From assembly GCF_014640075.1 (NCBI RefSeq), contig NZ_BMGG01000009.1:1-64000 (forward strand): a stretch of 64,000 nucleotides of DNA, written 5' to 3'. Shown in pieces: positions 7,172 through 15,236 of the stretch (the first letter of the stretch is position 1; every line of letters starts with the position of its first letter). The DNA is from Chelatococcus reniformis. GTDB lineage: Bacteria > Pseudomonadota > Alphaproteobacteria > Rhizobiales > Beijerinckiaceae. A model generated the notes under the pieces. It had not been told where the DNA came from, searched no databases, and saw only the letters and a program-made list of their open reading frames with translations. A program made the translations under genes and the position numbers.

Positions 7172-7684
7172 TCAGCCGGCACTTTCGATGAGGCTCTCCA
7201 GCAGGCGCTTGAGGTCGTTGGTCGCTTTGTCGCCCCAGCTGTCCACGATGTGGGCCTCCTGGCTGAGCGCCAGGGAGTTGAGCCGGCGGCTCAGCGCCAT
7301 GCCCCGATCGGAGCAGAAGATCAGCACCTTGCGCCGGTCCTGCGGGTCGGGAATGCGATAGACGAGGCTGTTGGCCACCATGCGGTCGATGGTCTTGGTC
7401 AACGTCGGGTGATTGAGCAGCACCGCCTCGGCAAGCTCGCCCATGGAGCGGCCGCTGCCGTCGGACAGCACCTTGAGGATGCGCCATTGCTCCACCTGCA
7501 CGCCCTCGCTCTTCAGCCGGGCATCGAGCTGGCGGTTGATCTCCCGGTTCGCCTGGGCGAGCAGGTAGGTCAGATGCTCGGTGATCGGCGGGCTCGGCAT
7601 CGGGCCCGGTCCTCGCGAGGGGGCTTGGGGCGGCTGCGGATCGGAAGGGTCGGTCACTGCGGGCCTGATCGACTGGAGCGGCAT
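7172..7684 (-). CDS. MarR family transcriptional regulator
   Basis: A 170-residue dimeric winged-helix repressor. The start is at 7684; a later start at 7600 (MPSPPITEH) would remove a Pro-rich 28-residue tail. The core shows the MarR fold: LTYLLAQANREINRQLDARL, QWRILKVLSDGSGRSMGELA, the recognition helix LLNHPTLTKTIDRMVANSLV and the wing DPQDRRKVLIF. It is divergent from the AmiC-like gene at 7854, and a palindrome (TTGAACATTCAA) sits in the shared promoter region. In Rhodococcus nitrile hydratase loci a MarR-type and an AmiC-type protein act as a regulatory pair (NhhD/NhhC), which makes this the likely controller of the downstream amide genes. Ligand unproven. Confidence 0.9.
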   Translation of the reverse strand: MPLQSIRPAVTDPSDPQPPQAPSRGPGPMPSPPITEHLTYLLAQANREINRQLDARLKSEGVQVEQWRILKVLSDGSGRSMGELAEAVLLNHPTLTKTIDRMVANSLVYRIPDPQDRRKVLIFCSDRGMALSRRLNSLALSQEAHIVDSWGDKATNDLKRLLESLIESAG

Positions 7685-7718
7685 AAGCGAAAGGCGGTTG
7701 GCGACTTTATGTGCTCGA

Positions 7719-7738
7719 ATTGTTGAACATTCAATATT
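7719..7738. promoter_or_regulatory. Candidate MarR operator
   Basis: TTGAA-CA-TTCAA (7723-7734), set in the wider near-palindrome ATTG...TATT, lies 39 bases upstream of the MarR start and about 120 bases before the divergent AmiC-like gene. Size and symmetry suit a MarR dimer. It is one of the few AT-rich spots in this intergenic region. No experimental support. Confidence 0.45.
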
Positions 7739-7853
7739 TACTCTCTAGGCTCGACAGCATACCCGGTCCATTCAAAAGGAATGGCGGCAGCGTCGGCGCC
7801 GGCCGCCGCCGACTTCGACAAGGCCCGTCATTGATCCCGAGAGCGCGCCTCGC

Positions 7854-9005
7854 ATGATCAGTTTGGATGCCCCTTACCACGCGTTGCGCGTGCCGCCCGC
7901 CATGCGGCACCGCGGCGGCGGGGGGCGCACCCTCCGCGACGAGCCGGGTCGCGGGCGGCACGGCAGGCTGAGGATCGGGCACTTCGTGCCTTTGTCGGGT
8001 CCAGCGGGCATCTGGGGTCCGGCCTCGCTCCACAACGCCGACCTGGCGGTGCGCGAGATCAACGCCCGCGGCGGCATTCTCGGCCGCGAGATCGAGCTTC
8101 TGACCTTCGACGCCGGGGGTGCGCCGGGTGAGGTGGCGGGGCTTGCGTGCGATGCCGTGGGCTTTGGTGAGGTCGACGTCATCGTCGGCGGCCACATCAG
8201 CGCGGTGCGCGTCGCCCTGCGCGACGCGATCGCCGGCCAGGTGCCCTACGTCTATACGCCGATCTACGAGGGCGGTGAGCGCACCCCCGGCGTGCTTGCC
8301 ATCGGCGAGACCCCGCCGCAGCAGTCCAGGCCGGCGATCGCCTGGCTTGCCGAGCAGCGCCGGGCGCAGCGTTGGTACCTGATCGGCAGCGATTATGTCT
8401 GGCCGTGGCTGTCGCACCTCGCGGTCAAGCAATACATCGCTGAAGCCGGCGGCCGTCTCGTGGGTGAGGATTTCGTGCCCCTCGGCGCGCACGATCACGA
8501 CGTCTATCTGCGCCGCATCGAGGAGGCGCGGCCCGACGTGGTGCTGATCTCGATCATCGGCAACGACAGCGTCATCTTCAACCGCGCCTTCGCCGAGCGT
8601 GGCCTGGCCGCGCGCATGTTGCGGCTCGGCGGCGCCATGGACGAGACCGTGCTGCTCGGCATCGGCGCCGACAACACCGAGAACATGTTCGCCGCCTCCG
8701 GGTATTTCGCCAGCACCCGCACAGCTGCCAACGATGCCTTCCGCGAGCGCTACTTCGGCGCCTTCGGCCTGCACGCCCCAGTCCCGGGCGCGACCGCCCA
8801 GTCCAACTACGAAGGCCTGCACTTTCTGAAGGCACTGGCGGATCGGGCCGGAACGCTCGACCTCTGGCCGCTGGTCGCGGCGGCCGACGGGCTGACGTAT
8901 TCCGCTGGCCGCGGGCCGATCGGCATGGGGGGACGCGGCGCCGACATGCCGATCTACCTTGCGGAAGCCGATGGTCACGATTTTCGGCCCCTCAAGCTTT
9001 TTTGA
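7854..9005 (+). CDS. AmiC-like type 1 periplasmic-binding-fold protein (cytoplasmic amide sensor?)
   Basis: A 383-residue protein of the Leu/Ile/Val-binding fold. The N-terminus is Arg/Gly-rich (RHRGGGGRTLRDE) with no Sec or Tat signal, unlike the two importer-linked binding proteins on either side. The domain starts LRIGHFVPLSGPAG (about residue 40) and continues DLAVREINARGGILGREIEL, TPIYEGGERTPGV, YLIGSDYVWPWLSH and DVVLISIIGNDSVIFNRAF. The last two stretches mirror AmiC of Pseudomonas, the cytoplasmic amide sensor of the amidase operon. I infer a signal-sensing role, with MarR as partner and the amidase and ABC genes as targets. The alternative is a transport protein with an unusual leader. 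Confidence 0.75.
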   Translation: MISLDAPYHALRVPPAMRHRGGGGRTLRDEPGRGRHGRLRIGHFVPLSGPAGIWGPASLHNADLAVREINARGGILGREIELLTFDAGGAPGEVAGLACDAVGFGEVDVIVGGHISAVRVALRDAIAGQVPYVYTPIYEGGERTPGVLAIGETPPQQSRPAIAWLAEQRRAQRWYLIGSDYVWPWLSHLAVKQYIAEAGGRLVGEDFVPLGAHDHDVYLRRIEEARPDVVLISIIGNDSVIFNRAFAERGLAARMLRLGGAMDETVLLGIGADNTENMFAASGYFASTRTAANDAFRERYFGAFGLHAPVPGATAQSNYEGLHFLKALADRAGTLDLWPLVAAADGLTYSAGRGPIGMGGRGADMPIYLAEADGHDFRPLKLF

Positions 9006-9184
9006 TCATTTCATAGGCAGGCCGTCTGCGTCTTGCTGCGAATTGATACTTGAAACGCGAAATATTTCGATGTGAATTAACTCTGCGGGGTCGGGAACGG
9101 CCTTGCGCGGGCCGGGTCACCACCCGGACTCCTTCCGCTCGGCCTGCCCGCCGCTCCAGGCGGGCCGACGCCGTTCGCAGCCTG

Positions 9185-9390
9185 GAGCATTTCGCCATGG
9201 GAGGAACTCATCCGATGGCGCGGAATGCTCCAGGGCTTTGAATCTGGAGCGCGTCTCGGCGATGGGTAATGTCATCCCATCGCGAGGCGCTCCAGGGCTT
9301 GTCCGGTCGGACGATCTCATCCGATCGGCGGACTACTCCGACCTTCGCATCTGGAGCGCGTCTCTCCGGTTGGACAGCCCAATCGTCCGG
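9185..9390. repeat. Cluster of palindromic intergenic repeats
   Basis: The 426-base gap between the AmiC-like gene and the amidase holds a string of related inverted repeats. Unit 1: CTGGAGCATTTCGCCAT and its near-complement ATGGCG...AATGCTCCAG (about 9184-9234). Unit 2: CTGGAGCGCGTCTCGGCGAT pairing with ATCGCGAGGCGCTCCAG (about 9244-9296). Unit 3 is a half element starting again TCTGGAGCGCGTCTC (about 9350). CTGGAGC/GCTCCAG is the shared terminal motif, so these look like REP-type elements. They could fold strongly in RNA and separate amidase expression from the gene before it. No open frame of note is present. Confidence 0.65.
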
Positions 9391-9431
9391 CGCCCCAGCC
9401 CGCCAGAAGCAGAACAACCGGGAGAACGATC

Positions 9432-10952
9432 TTGGCCTTGGCAGTGCACCTTCCGACGCCCGATCAATTGCGGGATGCCGCCGACGAATGCGGCCTGTCG
9501 CTGACCGACGACGATGTCGCCTCGTTCCGAGGCCTGATGCAGGACTCGGTGAACGCCTATAACGCGGTAGCCGCCATGCCGGACGAACTGCCGCCGGTGC
9601 GCTATCCGCGCACGCCGGGCTACCAGCCGTCGGGTGAGGAGAACAGCCGGAACGCATGGTATCGCAAGGCGGTCGTCAAGGGCGCCTCACGCGGCAAGCT
9701 GAAGGGCAAGACGGTCGCGCTCAAGGACAACATCATGCTGGCCGGCGTGCCGATGATGAACGGCTCCTCGACGCTGGACGGCTTCGTGCCCGATTTCGAC
9801 GCGACCATCGTCACGCGCATGCTCGATGCGGGTGCCGAGATCGCCGGCAAGGTGCATTGCGAATCCTTCTGCATGTCTGGCGGCAGTCACACCAATTCGA
9901 CCGGGCCCGTGCACAACCCGCACAAGATGGGCTATTCCGCCGGCGGCTCGTCGTCGGGCAGCGGCGTCGTAGTGGCGCTCGGCGAAGTCGACATGGCCAT
10001 CGGGGGCGACCAGGGGGGCTCGATCCGCATGCCGTCGTCGTTCTGCGGCACCTACGGCATGAAACCGACGTGGGGCCTCGTGCCCTACACGGGCATCATG
10101 CCGATCGAGATCTTCGTCGATCACACCGGACCGATGACCGCGAACGTGGCCGACAACGCACTGCTGCTGGAGGTCATCGCCGGCGACGACGGTTACGATC
10201 CACGCATCAAGGCGCCTAAGGTTCAGGAATATACCAAGGCGCTCGGCGGCGGCGTCAAGGGCATGAAGATCGGCATCGTCAGGGAAGGCTTCGTCCAGCC
10301 GGGCGCGGAGGCGGCCGTCAACGAGAGCGTCAAGGAGGCGGCCAAGCGGTTTGCTGCGCTGGGCGCCACGGTCGAGGAGATCTCGATCCCCATGCATCTC
10401 GCCGCCGGCGCCGTGTGGATGCCGATCGGCACCGAAGGCATGACGCAGACGATGATGTACGGGGACGGTTACGGCCTCAGCCGTTCGGACCTCTACTCGA
10501 CGGCGCTGATGCAATATCACCGCGGCTGGCGCGGGCAGGCCGATTCCCTGTCCGAGACCACGAAGCTGATGCTTCTGTTCGGCACCTATATTCACAACAA
10601 CTTCGGCCCGCGCTTCTACGGCAAGGCGGTCAACCTGTCCCGGCGGGTCACCGCGGCGTATGACAAGGCGCTCGCGGAATACGACCTGCTGTTGATGCCG
10701 ACCACGCCGATGAAGGCCACCAAGCTGCCGGACGCCGACGCCAGCCGCGAGGATTATGTCGCCCGCGCCTTCGAGATGATTACCAATACGGCGCCGTTCG
10801 ACATCACCCATCACCCCGCGATGTCGCTGCCGTGCGGCATGGTAGACGGGCTGCCGGTGGGGCTGATGCTGGTCGGCAAGCATTTCGACGAGCCGACGAT
10901 CTACCGGGCGGCCCATGCCTTCGAGCAGTCGGGAGACTGGAAGACGTTCTGA
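9432..10952 (+). CDS. Amidase signature family enzyme (aliphatic/aromatic amidase)
   Basis: A 506-residue cytoplasmic amide hydrolase (amide to carboxylate plus ammonia). The Ser-cisSer-Lys triad is visible: Lys98 in VALKDN, Ser173 in AGGSSSGS and the nucleophile Ser197 in GGDQGGSIR. Long blocks (VPMMNGSSTLDGF, AIGGDQGGSIRMPSSFCG, GLVPYTGIMPIE, NTAPFDITHHPAMS, LPVGLMLVGKHFDEPT) match the Rhodococcus enantioselective amidases encoded with nitrile hydratases. The N-terminal helical extension (residues 1-90) is also of that subfamily rather than of GatA. No nitrile hydratase gene is in the window. It sits between the AmiC-like protein and an importer, so an imported amide is the likely substrate. 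Confidence 0.92.
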   Translation: MALAVHLPTPDQLRDAADECGLSLTDDDVASFRGLMQDSVNAYNAVAAMPDELPPVRYPRTPGYQPSGEENSRNAWYRKAVVKGASRGKLKGKTVALKDNIMLAGVPMMNGSSTLDGFVPDFDATIVTRMLDAGAEIAGKVHCESFCMSGGSHTNSTGPVHNPHKMGYSAGGSSSGSGVVVALGEVDMAIGGDQGGSIRMPSSFCGTYGMKPTWGLVPYTGIMPIEIFVDHTGPMTANVADNALLLEVIAGDDGYDPRIKAPKVQEYTKALGGGVKGMKIGIVREGFVQPGAEAAVNESVKEAAKRFAALGATVEEISIPMHLAAGAVWMPIGTEGMTQTMMYGDGYGLSRSDLYSTALMQYHRGWRGQADSLSETTKLMLLFGTYIHNNFGPRFYGKAVNLSRRVTAAYDKALAEYDLLLMPTTPMKATKLPDADASREDYVARAFEMITNTAPFDITHHPAMSLPCGMVDGLPVGLMLVGKHFDEPTIYRAAHAFEQSGDWKTF

Positions 10953-11146
10953 GCCTCCCGGCGAGGTGAAGATCAGGTCGAGACAAAAGGCGCGCCGGGG
11001 CTGAGGATCCGCTGGAGCCGGCCGTTTGCCCGGCGGGCGTTGGCACCGGTCTTGCCTCAAGATCGCGCTCGGAGCGGCAGCGGGGCGGGCCGGAGGTCGC
11101 AAGATCAGCCGTTCCGCTCCGACCACAGGCCAAGATCGCAGGCGAT

Positions 11147-12004
11147 ATGGAACAAGTACTTTCGGCCCTCTTCGAAATTGCCAGCTTCGGCGCGATCGTC
11201 GTCCTCGTCGTGCTCGGGCTCGGCATCATCGCCAGCATGATGGGCATCTTCAACTTCGCCCAGGGCGAGTTCGTGCTGCTCGGCGCCTACGTCACCTACG
11301 TCGTACATGCCGCCGGGCTTCCGGTGTGGCTCGGCATGGTGGCGGCGCCGTTCGCCGTCGGCGCCCTGGGCTTCGTGCTCGAACGAACCGTCGTGCGCCG
11401 CTTCTACGCGGCGCCGATCGTCGCCATGCTCGGCACCTATGCGCTCGGCCTGATCATCCGAGAGATCGTGCGCGGCCTGATCGGCGGCCTCTACATCTCG
11501 GTGCCGGAGCCGATCGGCGGCTCGATCAACATCGGCAATATGCACTTCTCCACCTGGCGGTTCATGATCATCATCATCACCGCGCTGGTCATGGTGGGCA
11601 GCTACCTGCTGCTGGCCAAGACCAGGTTCGGCCTGAAGATCCGTGCGTCGCTGGAGAACCCCGGCCTGGCGCGCGCCTCCGGCATCTCCACGCCGGCTAT
11701 CTACGGCGCCACCTTCGCCTTCGGCGCGGCGCTGGCGGGTCTCGCCGGAGCGCTCGTGGTGCCGGTGTTCTCGCTCTTCGCGGACCTCGGCATCCGCTTC
11801 CTCATCCAGGGTTTCGTCGCCGTCATGGTCGGCGGCGTCGGCTCCTTCGCCGGGCCCGTGGCCGGCGCCGGCCTGATCGGCGTGCTCAGCGCGGCCCTGC
11901 CGTGGGTGATCGCCCCGGTCGCCGCCGACATCCTCGTCTTTGTCCTCGCCATCGTCTTCGTCAAATTCCGGCCGCAGGGCCTTATTGCCGGCAAGGGGAT
12001 CTAA
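11147..12004 (+). CDS. HAAT ABC transporter permease, LivH/UrtB-like (importer 1)
   Basis: A 285-residue inner-membrane permease of the hydrophobic amino acid uptake (HAAT) class. It has about eight hydrophobic segments, beginning FGAIVVLVVLGLGIIASMMGI, and the family motif FNFAQGEFVLLGAYV (about residues 37-52). The cytoplasmic loop contacting the ATPase contains RASLENPGLARASGIS, and FLIQGFVAVMVGGVGSFAGPV is the typical C-terminal segment. It opens a five-gene same-strand set (H, binding protein, M, G, F). The order with the binding protein second and the closest motif similarity suggest the amide/urea branch (Urt, Fmd) more than the branched-chain amino acid branch. Confidence 0.88.
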   Translation: MEQVLSALFEIASFGAIVVLVVLGLGIIASMMGIFNFAQGEFVLLGAYVTYVVHAAGLPVWLGMVAAPFAVGALGFVLERTVVRRFYAAPIVAMLGTYALGLIIREIVRGLIGGLYISVPEPIGGSINIGNMHFSTWRFMIIIITALVMVGSYLLLAKTRFGLKIRASLENPGLARASGISTPAIYGATFAFGAALAGLAGALVVPVFSLFADLGIRFLIQGFVAVMVGGVGSFAGPVAGAGLIGVLSAALPWVIAPVAADILVFVLAIVFVKFRPQGLIAGKGI

Positions 12005-12008
12005 GCCC

Positions 12009-13229
12009 ATGACCCACCACGACCATCTCATGAGCCGCCGCCGCTTCCTCGGCAACTTCGCGTTCACCGCCGGCGCGATCGCCACGGGCACGGGGAGCTG
12101 GGTGATCAATGCGGATTGGGCCAATGCCGCCGACGGGCCGATCAAGGTCGGCATCGCCACCGACCTCACGGGCCCCATCGCCTACTCCGGCAACTCCGAC
12201 GCCAATGTCGCCCGGATGGTCGTCAAGCAGATCAACGACGCTGGCGGCATCCTCGGGCGGCCGTTGCAGCTGTTCATCGAGGACACGGCGTCGAACGAAT
12301 CGGTCGCCGTCGGCAACGTCCGCAAGCTGATCCAGCGCGACAAGGTCGACGTCGTCGTCGGCGGCATCACCAGCTCGATGCGCAACGCCATCAAGGACGT
12401 CATCGTCGCGCGCGGCAAGACCCTCTACATCTACCCGCAGCTCTACGAGGGCAAGGAGTGCACGGCCAATCTGTTCTGCACCGGCCCGACCCCGGCGCAG
12501 CAGTGCGACGAGCTCATTCCGTGGCTGGTCAAGAACGGTGGCAAGAAGTTTGCGTTACCGAGCGCCAACTACGTCTGGCCACACGTGCTCAACGAATATG
12601 CGCGCAAGGTCATCGAGGCCAACGGCGGCGAGGTGGTGTTCGAGGAGTATTACCCGTTAGATCAGATCGACTTCAGCGCCACCGTCAACCGCGTCATCTC
12701 CAACAAGGTCGATGTGGTCTTCAACACCATCATCCCGCCGGGCGTCGGCCCCTTCTTCAAACAGCTGTACGAAGCGGGTTTCCTCAAGAATGGCGGCCGT
12801 CTCTCCTGCGTCTACTACGACGAGAACGCGCTGAGCATCAATCAGGCCAACGAGATCGAAGGGCTGGCCAGCTGCCTCGACTACTTCAAGGCCCTCGACA
12901 AGTCAGATCCGGTCAGCGCCAAGATCCAGGCCGAGTACGACAAGATGTTTCCGGGGACCTTCCAGTTCACGGCCGGCAGCGCTGCGACCGGCACCTACCG
13001 CGCCCTGAAGCTCTGGGAAGCGGCGGTGAAGGAAGCGGGCAAGCTCGACCGTGTCGGGGTGGCGGCGGCGCTGGATCACGCCAAGATCGCCGAAGGGCCG
13101 GGCGGGCCGGCGGAGATGGTGCCCGGCAAGCGCCACTGCAAGATGAACATGTACACGGCCGTCGCCAAGGGCGGCGCCTATGAGATCGTCGCGCGCAGCG
13201 CCGGCCTCGTCGATCCCAAGGAGTGCTGA
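12009..13229 (+). CDS. ABC transporter substrate-binding protein with Tat signal (importer 1)
   Basis: A 406-residue periplasmic type 1 binding protein. ATG 12009 gives a twin-arginine signal (SRRRFLGNF, hydrophobic stretch to about residue 40). Mature protein: IKVGIATDLTGPIAYSG, MVVKQINDAGGILGRPLQLF, VVVGGITSSMRNAIKD, IYPQLYEGKECTANLF, and LPSANYVWPHVLNEYARKV. The YVWPH stretch resembles the AmiC-like protein at 7854 (YVWPW), so sensor and transporter may bind related ligands. It follows the permease by four bases and is translated with the rest of the importer. Family comparison points to amides or urea; the ligand is not proven. Confidence 0.9.
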   Translation: MTHHDHLMSRRRFLGNFAFTAGAIATGTGSWVINADWANAADGPIKVGIATDLTGPIAYSGNSDANVARMVVKQINDAGGILGRPLQLFIEDTASNESVAVGNVRKLIQRDKVDVVVGGITSSMRNAIKDVIVARGKTLYIYPQLYEGKECTANLFCTGPTPAQQCDELIPWLVKNGGKKFALPSANYVWPHVLNEYARKVIEANGGEVVFEEYYPLDQIDFSATVNRVISNKVDVVFNTIIPPGVGPFFKQLYEAGFLKNGGRLSCVYYDENALSINQANEIEGLASCLDYFKALDKSDPVSAKIQAEYDKMFPGTFQFTAGSAATGTYRALKLWEAAVKEAGKLDRVGVAAALDHAKIAEGPGGPAEMVPGKRHCKMNMYTAVAKGGAYEIVARSAGLVDPKEC

Positions 13230-13247
13230 CCGGCATGCCGCTCCCCT

Positions 13248-13366
13248 TCGTCATGGCCGGGCCCGGCCCCGCCATCCATCGACCGGGCCGTGTCGGCCCG
13301 TCCCGGCGGGCGGAAGGTGGGGTTTGCGAGCCGCCGGACGGCCGGGTCCAGCCCGGCCGTGACGCG
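13248..13366. repeat. Palindromic dispersed repeat inside the importer 1 operon
   Basis: The gap between the binding protein and the second permease begins CGTCATGGCCGGG (13248) and ends GGCCGGGTCCAGCCCGGCC then GTGACG (about 13366). The ends are inverted complements of each other, as in a short terminal-inverted-repeat element that is frequent in high-GC rhizobial genomes. It carries no gene. It could fold in the mRNA and lower expression of the three downstream genes. Confidence 0.5.
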
Positions 13367-13389
13367 GCCGGCGGCCGCTCGAGCCACAG

Positions 13390-14439
13390 GTGAGCGAGAT
13401 GGCCAACGAAACAGTCTCGCCCGAGGCGCTGCCCCGCGCCAGCTCCGCCGCGCCGGCCAAGGCGCGGCGTGTCCTGCCCATCATCGAGATCGTCGTGCTG
13501 GCGATCGCGCTCGTCGTGCCGTTCGTGCTGGAAGACTACCTGACGATCTTCGCCACCCGCGTGCTGATCCTGGCGCTGTTTGCGCTGAGCTTCGATCTGG
13601 TGTGGGGCTATGGCGGCATCATGAGCTTCGGCCAGGCGCTGTTCTTCGGCTGCGCCGGCTACGGGGTGGCGCTGCTGGGGCGCGACCTCGACGTCACGTC
13701 GATCCTGCTGGTGCTGCCGGCGGCGACGCTCATCGGCCTCACCGCGGCCCTGCTGATCGGCGGCTTCCTGCTGCTCGGGCGCAACCCGGCGAGCGTGATC
13801 TTCGTGTCGCTCGGCACGCTCACCGGCTCCTACGCCGCCGACCGGCTGGCACGGGGCTGGTACTACCTGGGCGGCCAGAACGGCATCCCCTCGATTCCGC
13901 CGATGTCGCTCGGGCAGCACGATATCGTCGAGGGCCTGGAGTTCTACTATCTGGCCTTGGGCATCCTGATCGTCTGCTATCTGCTGTGCCGCTTCCTGGT
14001 GCGCTCGCAATTCGGCCTGGCGCTCACCGGCCTGCGCGAGAACGAGGCACGCATCACCTTCTTCGGCTACCAGGTGCAGCATCTCAAGGCCATCGTCTTC
14101 GCGCTCGGCGGTGCCATCGCGGGCCTCTCCGGCGGGCTCTACGCCTTCCATGAGGGGTTCGTGTGGCCCAATATCCTGGGCGTCGTGTTCTCGACGCAGG
14201 TCGTGCTCTATGTTCTGTTCGGCGGCTCGGGCACGCTGATCGGTGCGATCATCGGCGCCGTCGTCATCGAGGCCGCCAGCTTCTGGCTCTCCAATACCTT
14301 CCAGGAGATCTGGCCGATCATCCTGGGCGTCCTGCTGCTGCTGGTCATCATGTTCCGTCCGGCAGGGCTCATCAGCCTCATCGTCAGCGAGCGCGAGCGC
14401 GTGGGCAGCTTCGGCCAGCCCGGCCGCAGGGGGCGGTGA
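13390..14439 (+). CDS. HAAT ABC transporter permease, LivM-like (importer 1)
   Basis: A 349-residue inner-membrane permease. The start is GTG 13390 or ATG 13399 (AGGTGAG at 13387-13393 could serve the latter). After a polar Ala/Pro tail of about 30 residues come some ten hydrophobic segments (IIEIVVLAIALVVPFVL first). The LivM hallmark ALSFDLVWGYGGIMSFGQAL and AGYGVALLG are at about 70-100, and the ATPase-contact loop TGLRENEARITFFGYQ is at about 215. Its TGA overlaps the ATG of the ATPase gene by one base, so translation is coupled. Confidence 0.9.
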   Translation: MSEMANETVSPEALPRASSAAPAKARRVLPIIEIVVLAIALVVPFVLEDYLTIFATRVLILALFALSFDLVWGYGGIMSFGQALFFGCAGYGVALLGRDLDVTSILLVLPAATLIGLTAALLIGGFLLLGRNPASVIFVSLGTLTGSYAADRLARGWYYLGGQNGIPSIPPMSLGQHDIVEGLEFYYLALGILIVCYLLCRFLVRSQFGLALTGLRENEARITFFGYQVQHLKAIVFALGGAIAGLSGGLYAFHEGFVWPNILGVVFSTQVVLYVLFGGSGTLIGAIIGAVVIEAASFWLSNTFQEIWPIILGVLLLLVIMFRPAGLISLIVSERERVGSFGQPGRRGR

Positions 14440-15236
14440 TGGCGACCGGCATGGTAACGGCAGAGGCCCCGCCGGCCGGCCGCGGACAGGCCGCGGCGGC
14501 GGAGCCGCTCCTCGCGGCGGCCGACATCGTCAAGGTCTTCGGCAAGCTCACCGCACTCAACGGCGCGTACCTCACCGTGGCCCCAAACGAGTTCCATGGG
14601 CTGATCGGGCCCAACGGCTCGGGCAAGAGCACGCTGATGAAATGCGTTGCCGGCGCGGAAACGCCGACCACCGGCAGCGTCCGCTTCGACGGGCGCGACA
14701 TCACTGCCGCATCGCCGGCAGAGCGAGCGAGGGCAGGCCTCAGCCTCAAGTTCCAGATCACCAGCGTGCTGCCGGCGCTGACGCTCTACGACAACATCCT
14801 GCTCGCCTTGCAGGCGCGTACGTCGCTCGCGGGCCTCGTCTTCTCGCGCACCCGCGGGGTGCTGCACGACCGCGTCATGGGCATGCTGGAGCAGTTTCGC
14901 CTGGCCGATCGCGCTGGCGAGCCGGCCTCGGCTCTCTCCCACGGCCAGCAGCAATGGCTGGAGATCGCCATGGCGCTGGCGCCCGAGCCCAAGCTCCTGC
15001 TGCTGGACGAGCCCACCGGCGGCATGAGCCTGGAGGAGCGGCGCGTCACCGGCGAATTGTTGCAGCCGATCCGCGCCCACTGCTCCCTCGTCATCGTCGA
15101 GCACGATCTCGACTTCATCAGAGACATCTGCGACCGCCTGACCGTGCTCGACCAGGGCAGCGTCCTCGACAGCGGCACTGTGCAGCACATCCAGGCGAGC
15201 CCGCAGGTGCAGGAGGTCTATCTTCGCCGTGCCTGA
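14439..15236 (+). CDS. HAAT ABC transporter ATP-binding protein, LivG-like (importer 1)
   Basis: A 265-residue cytoplasmic ATPase. It has an Ala-rich N-terminus of 24 residues, Walker A GPNGSGKST (about 63-71), a Q-loop in SLKFQITSVLPALTLYDN, signature LSHGQQQWLEIAMALA, Walker B LLLLDEPTGGM and the H-loop VEHDLDFIRDI. The LivG-specific end with LDSGTVQHIQASPQVQEVYL is present. ATG 14439 overlaps the permease stop (TGATG). It pairs with the LivF-type ATPase that follows with an eight-base overlap. Confidence 0.92.
   Translation: MATGMVTAEAPPAGRGQAAAAEPLLAAADIVKVFGKLTALNGAYLTVAPNEFHGLIGPNGSGKSTLMKCVAGAETPTTGSVRFDGRDITAASPAERARAGLSLKFQITSVLPALTLYDNILLALQARTSLAGLVFSRTRGVLHDRVMGMLEQFRLADRAGEPASALSHGQQQWLEIAMALAPEPKLLLLDEPTGGMSLEERRVTGELLQPIRAHCSLVIVEHDLDFIRDICDRLTVLDQGSVLDSGTVQHIQASPQVQEVYLRRA

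Noticed and set aside
9687-11126. A 479-codon open frame on the minus strand
   Set aside because: Antisense to the amidase, which has its complete catalytic triad; the minus-strand product resembles no family.
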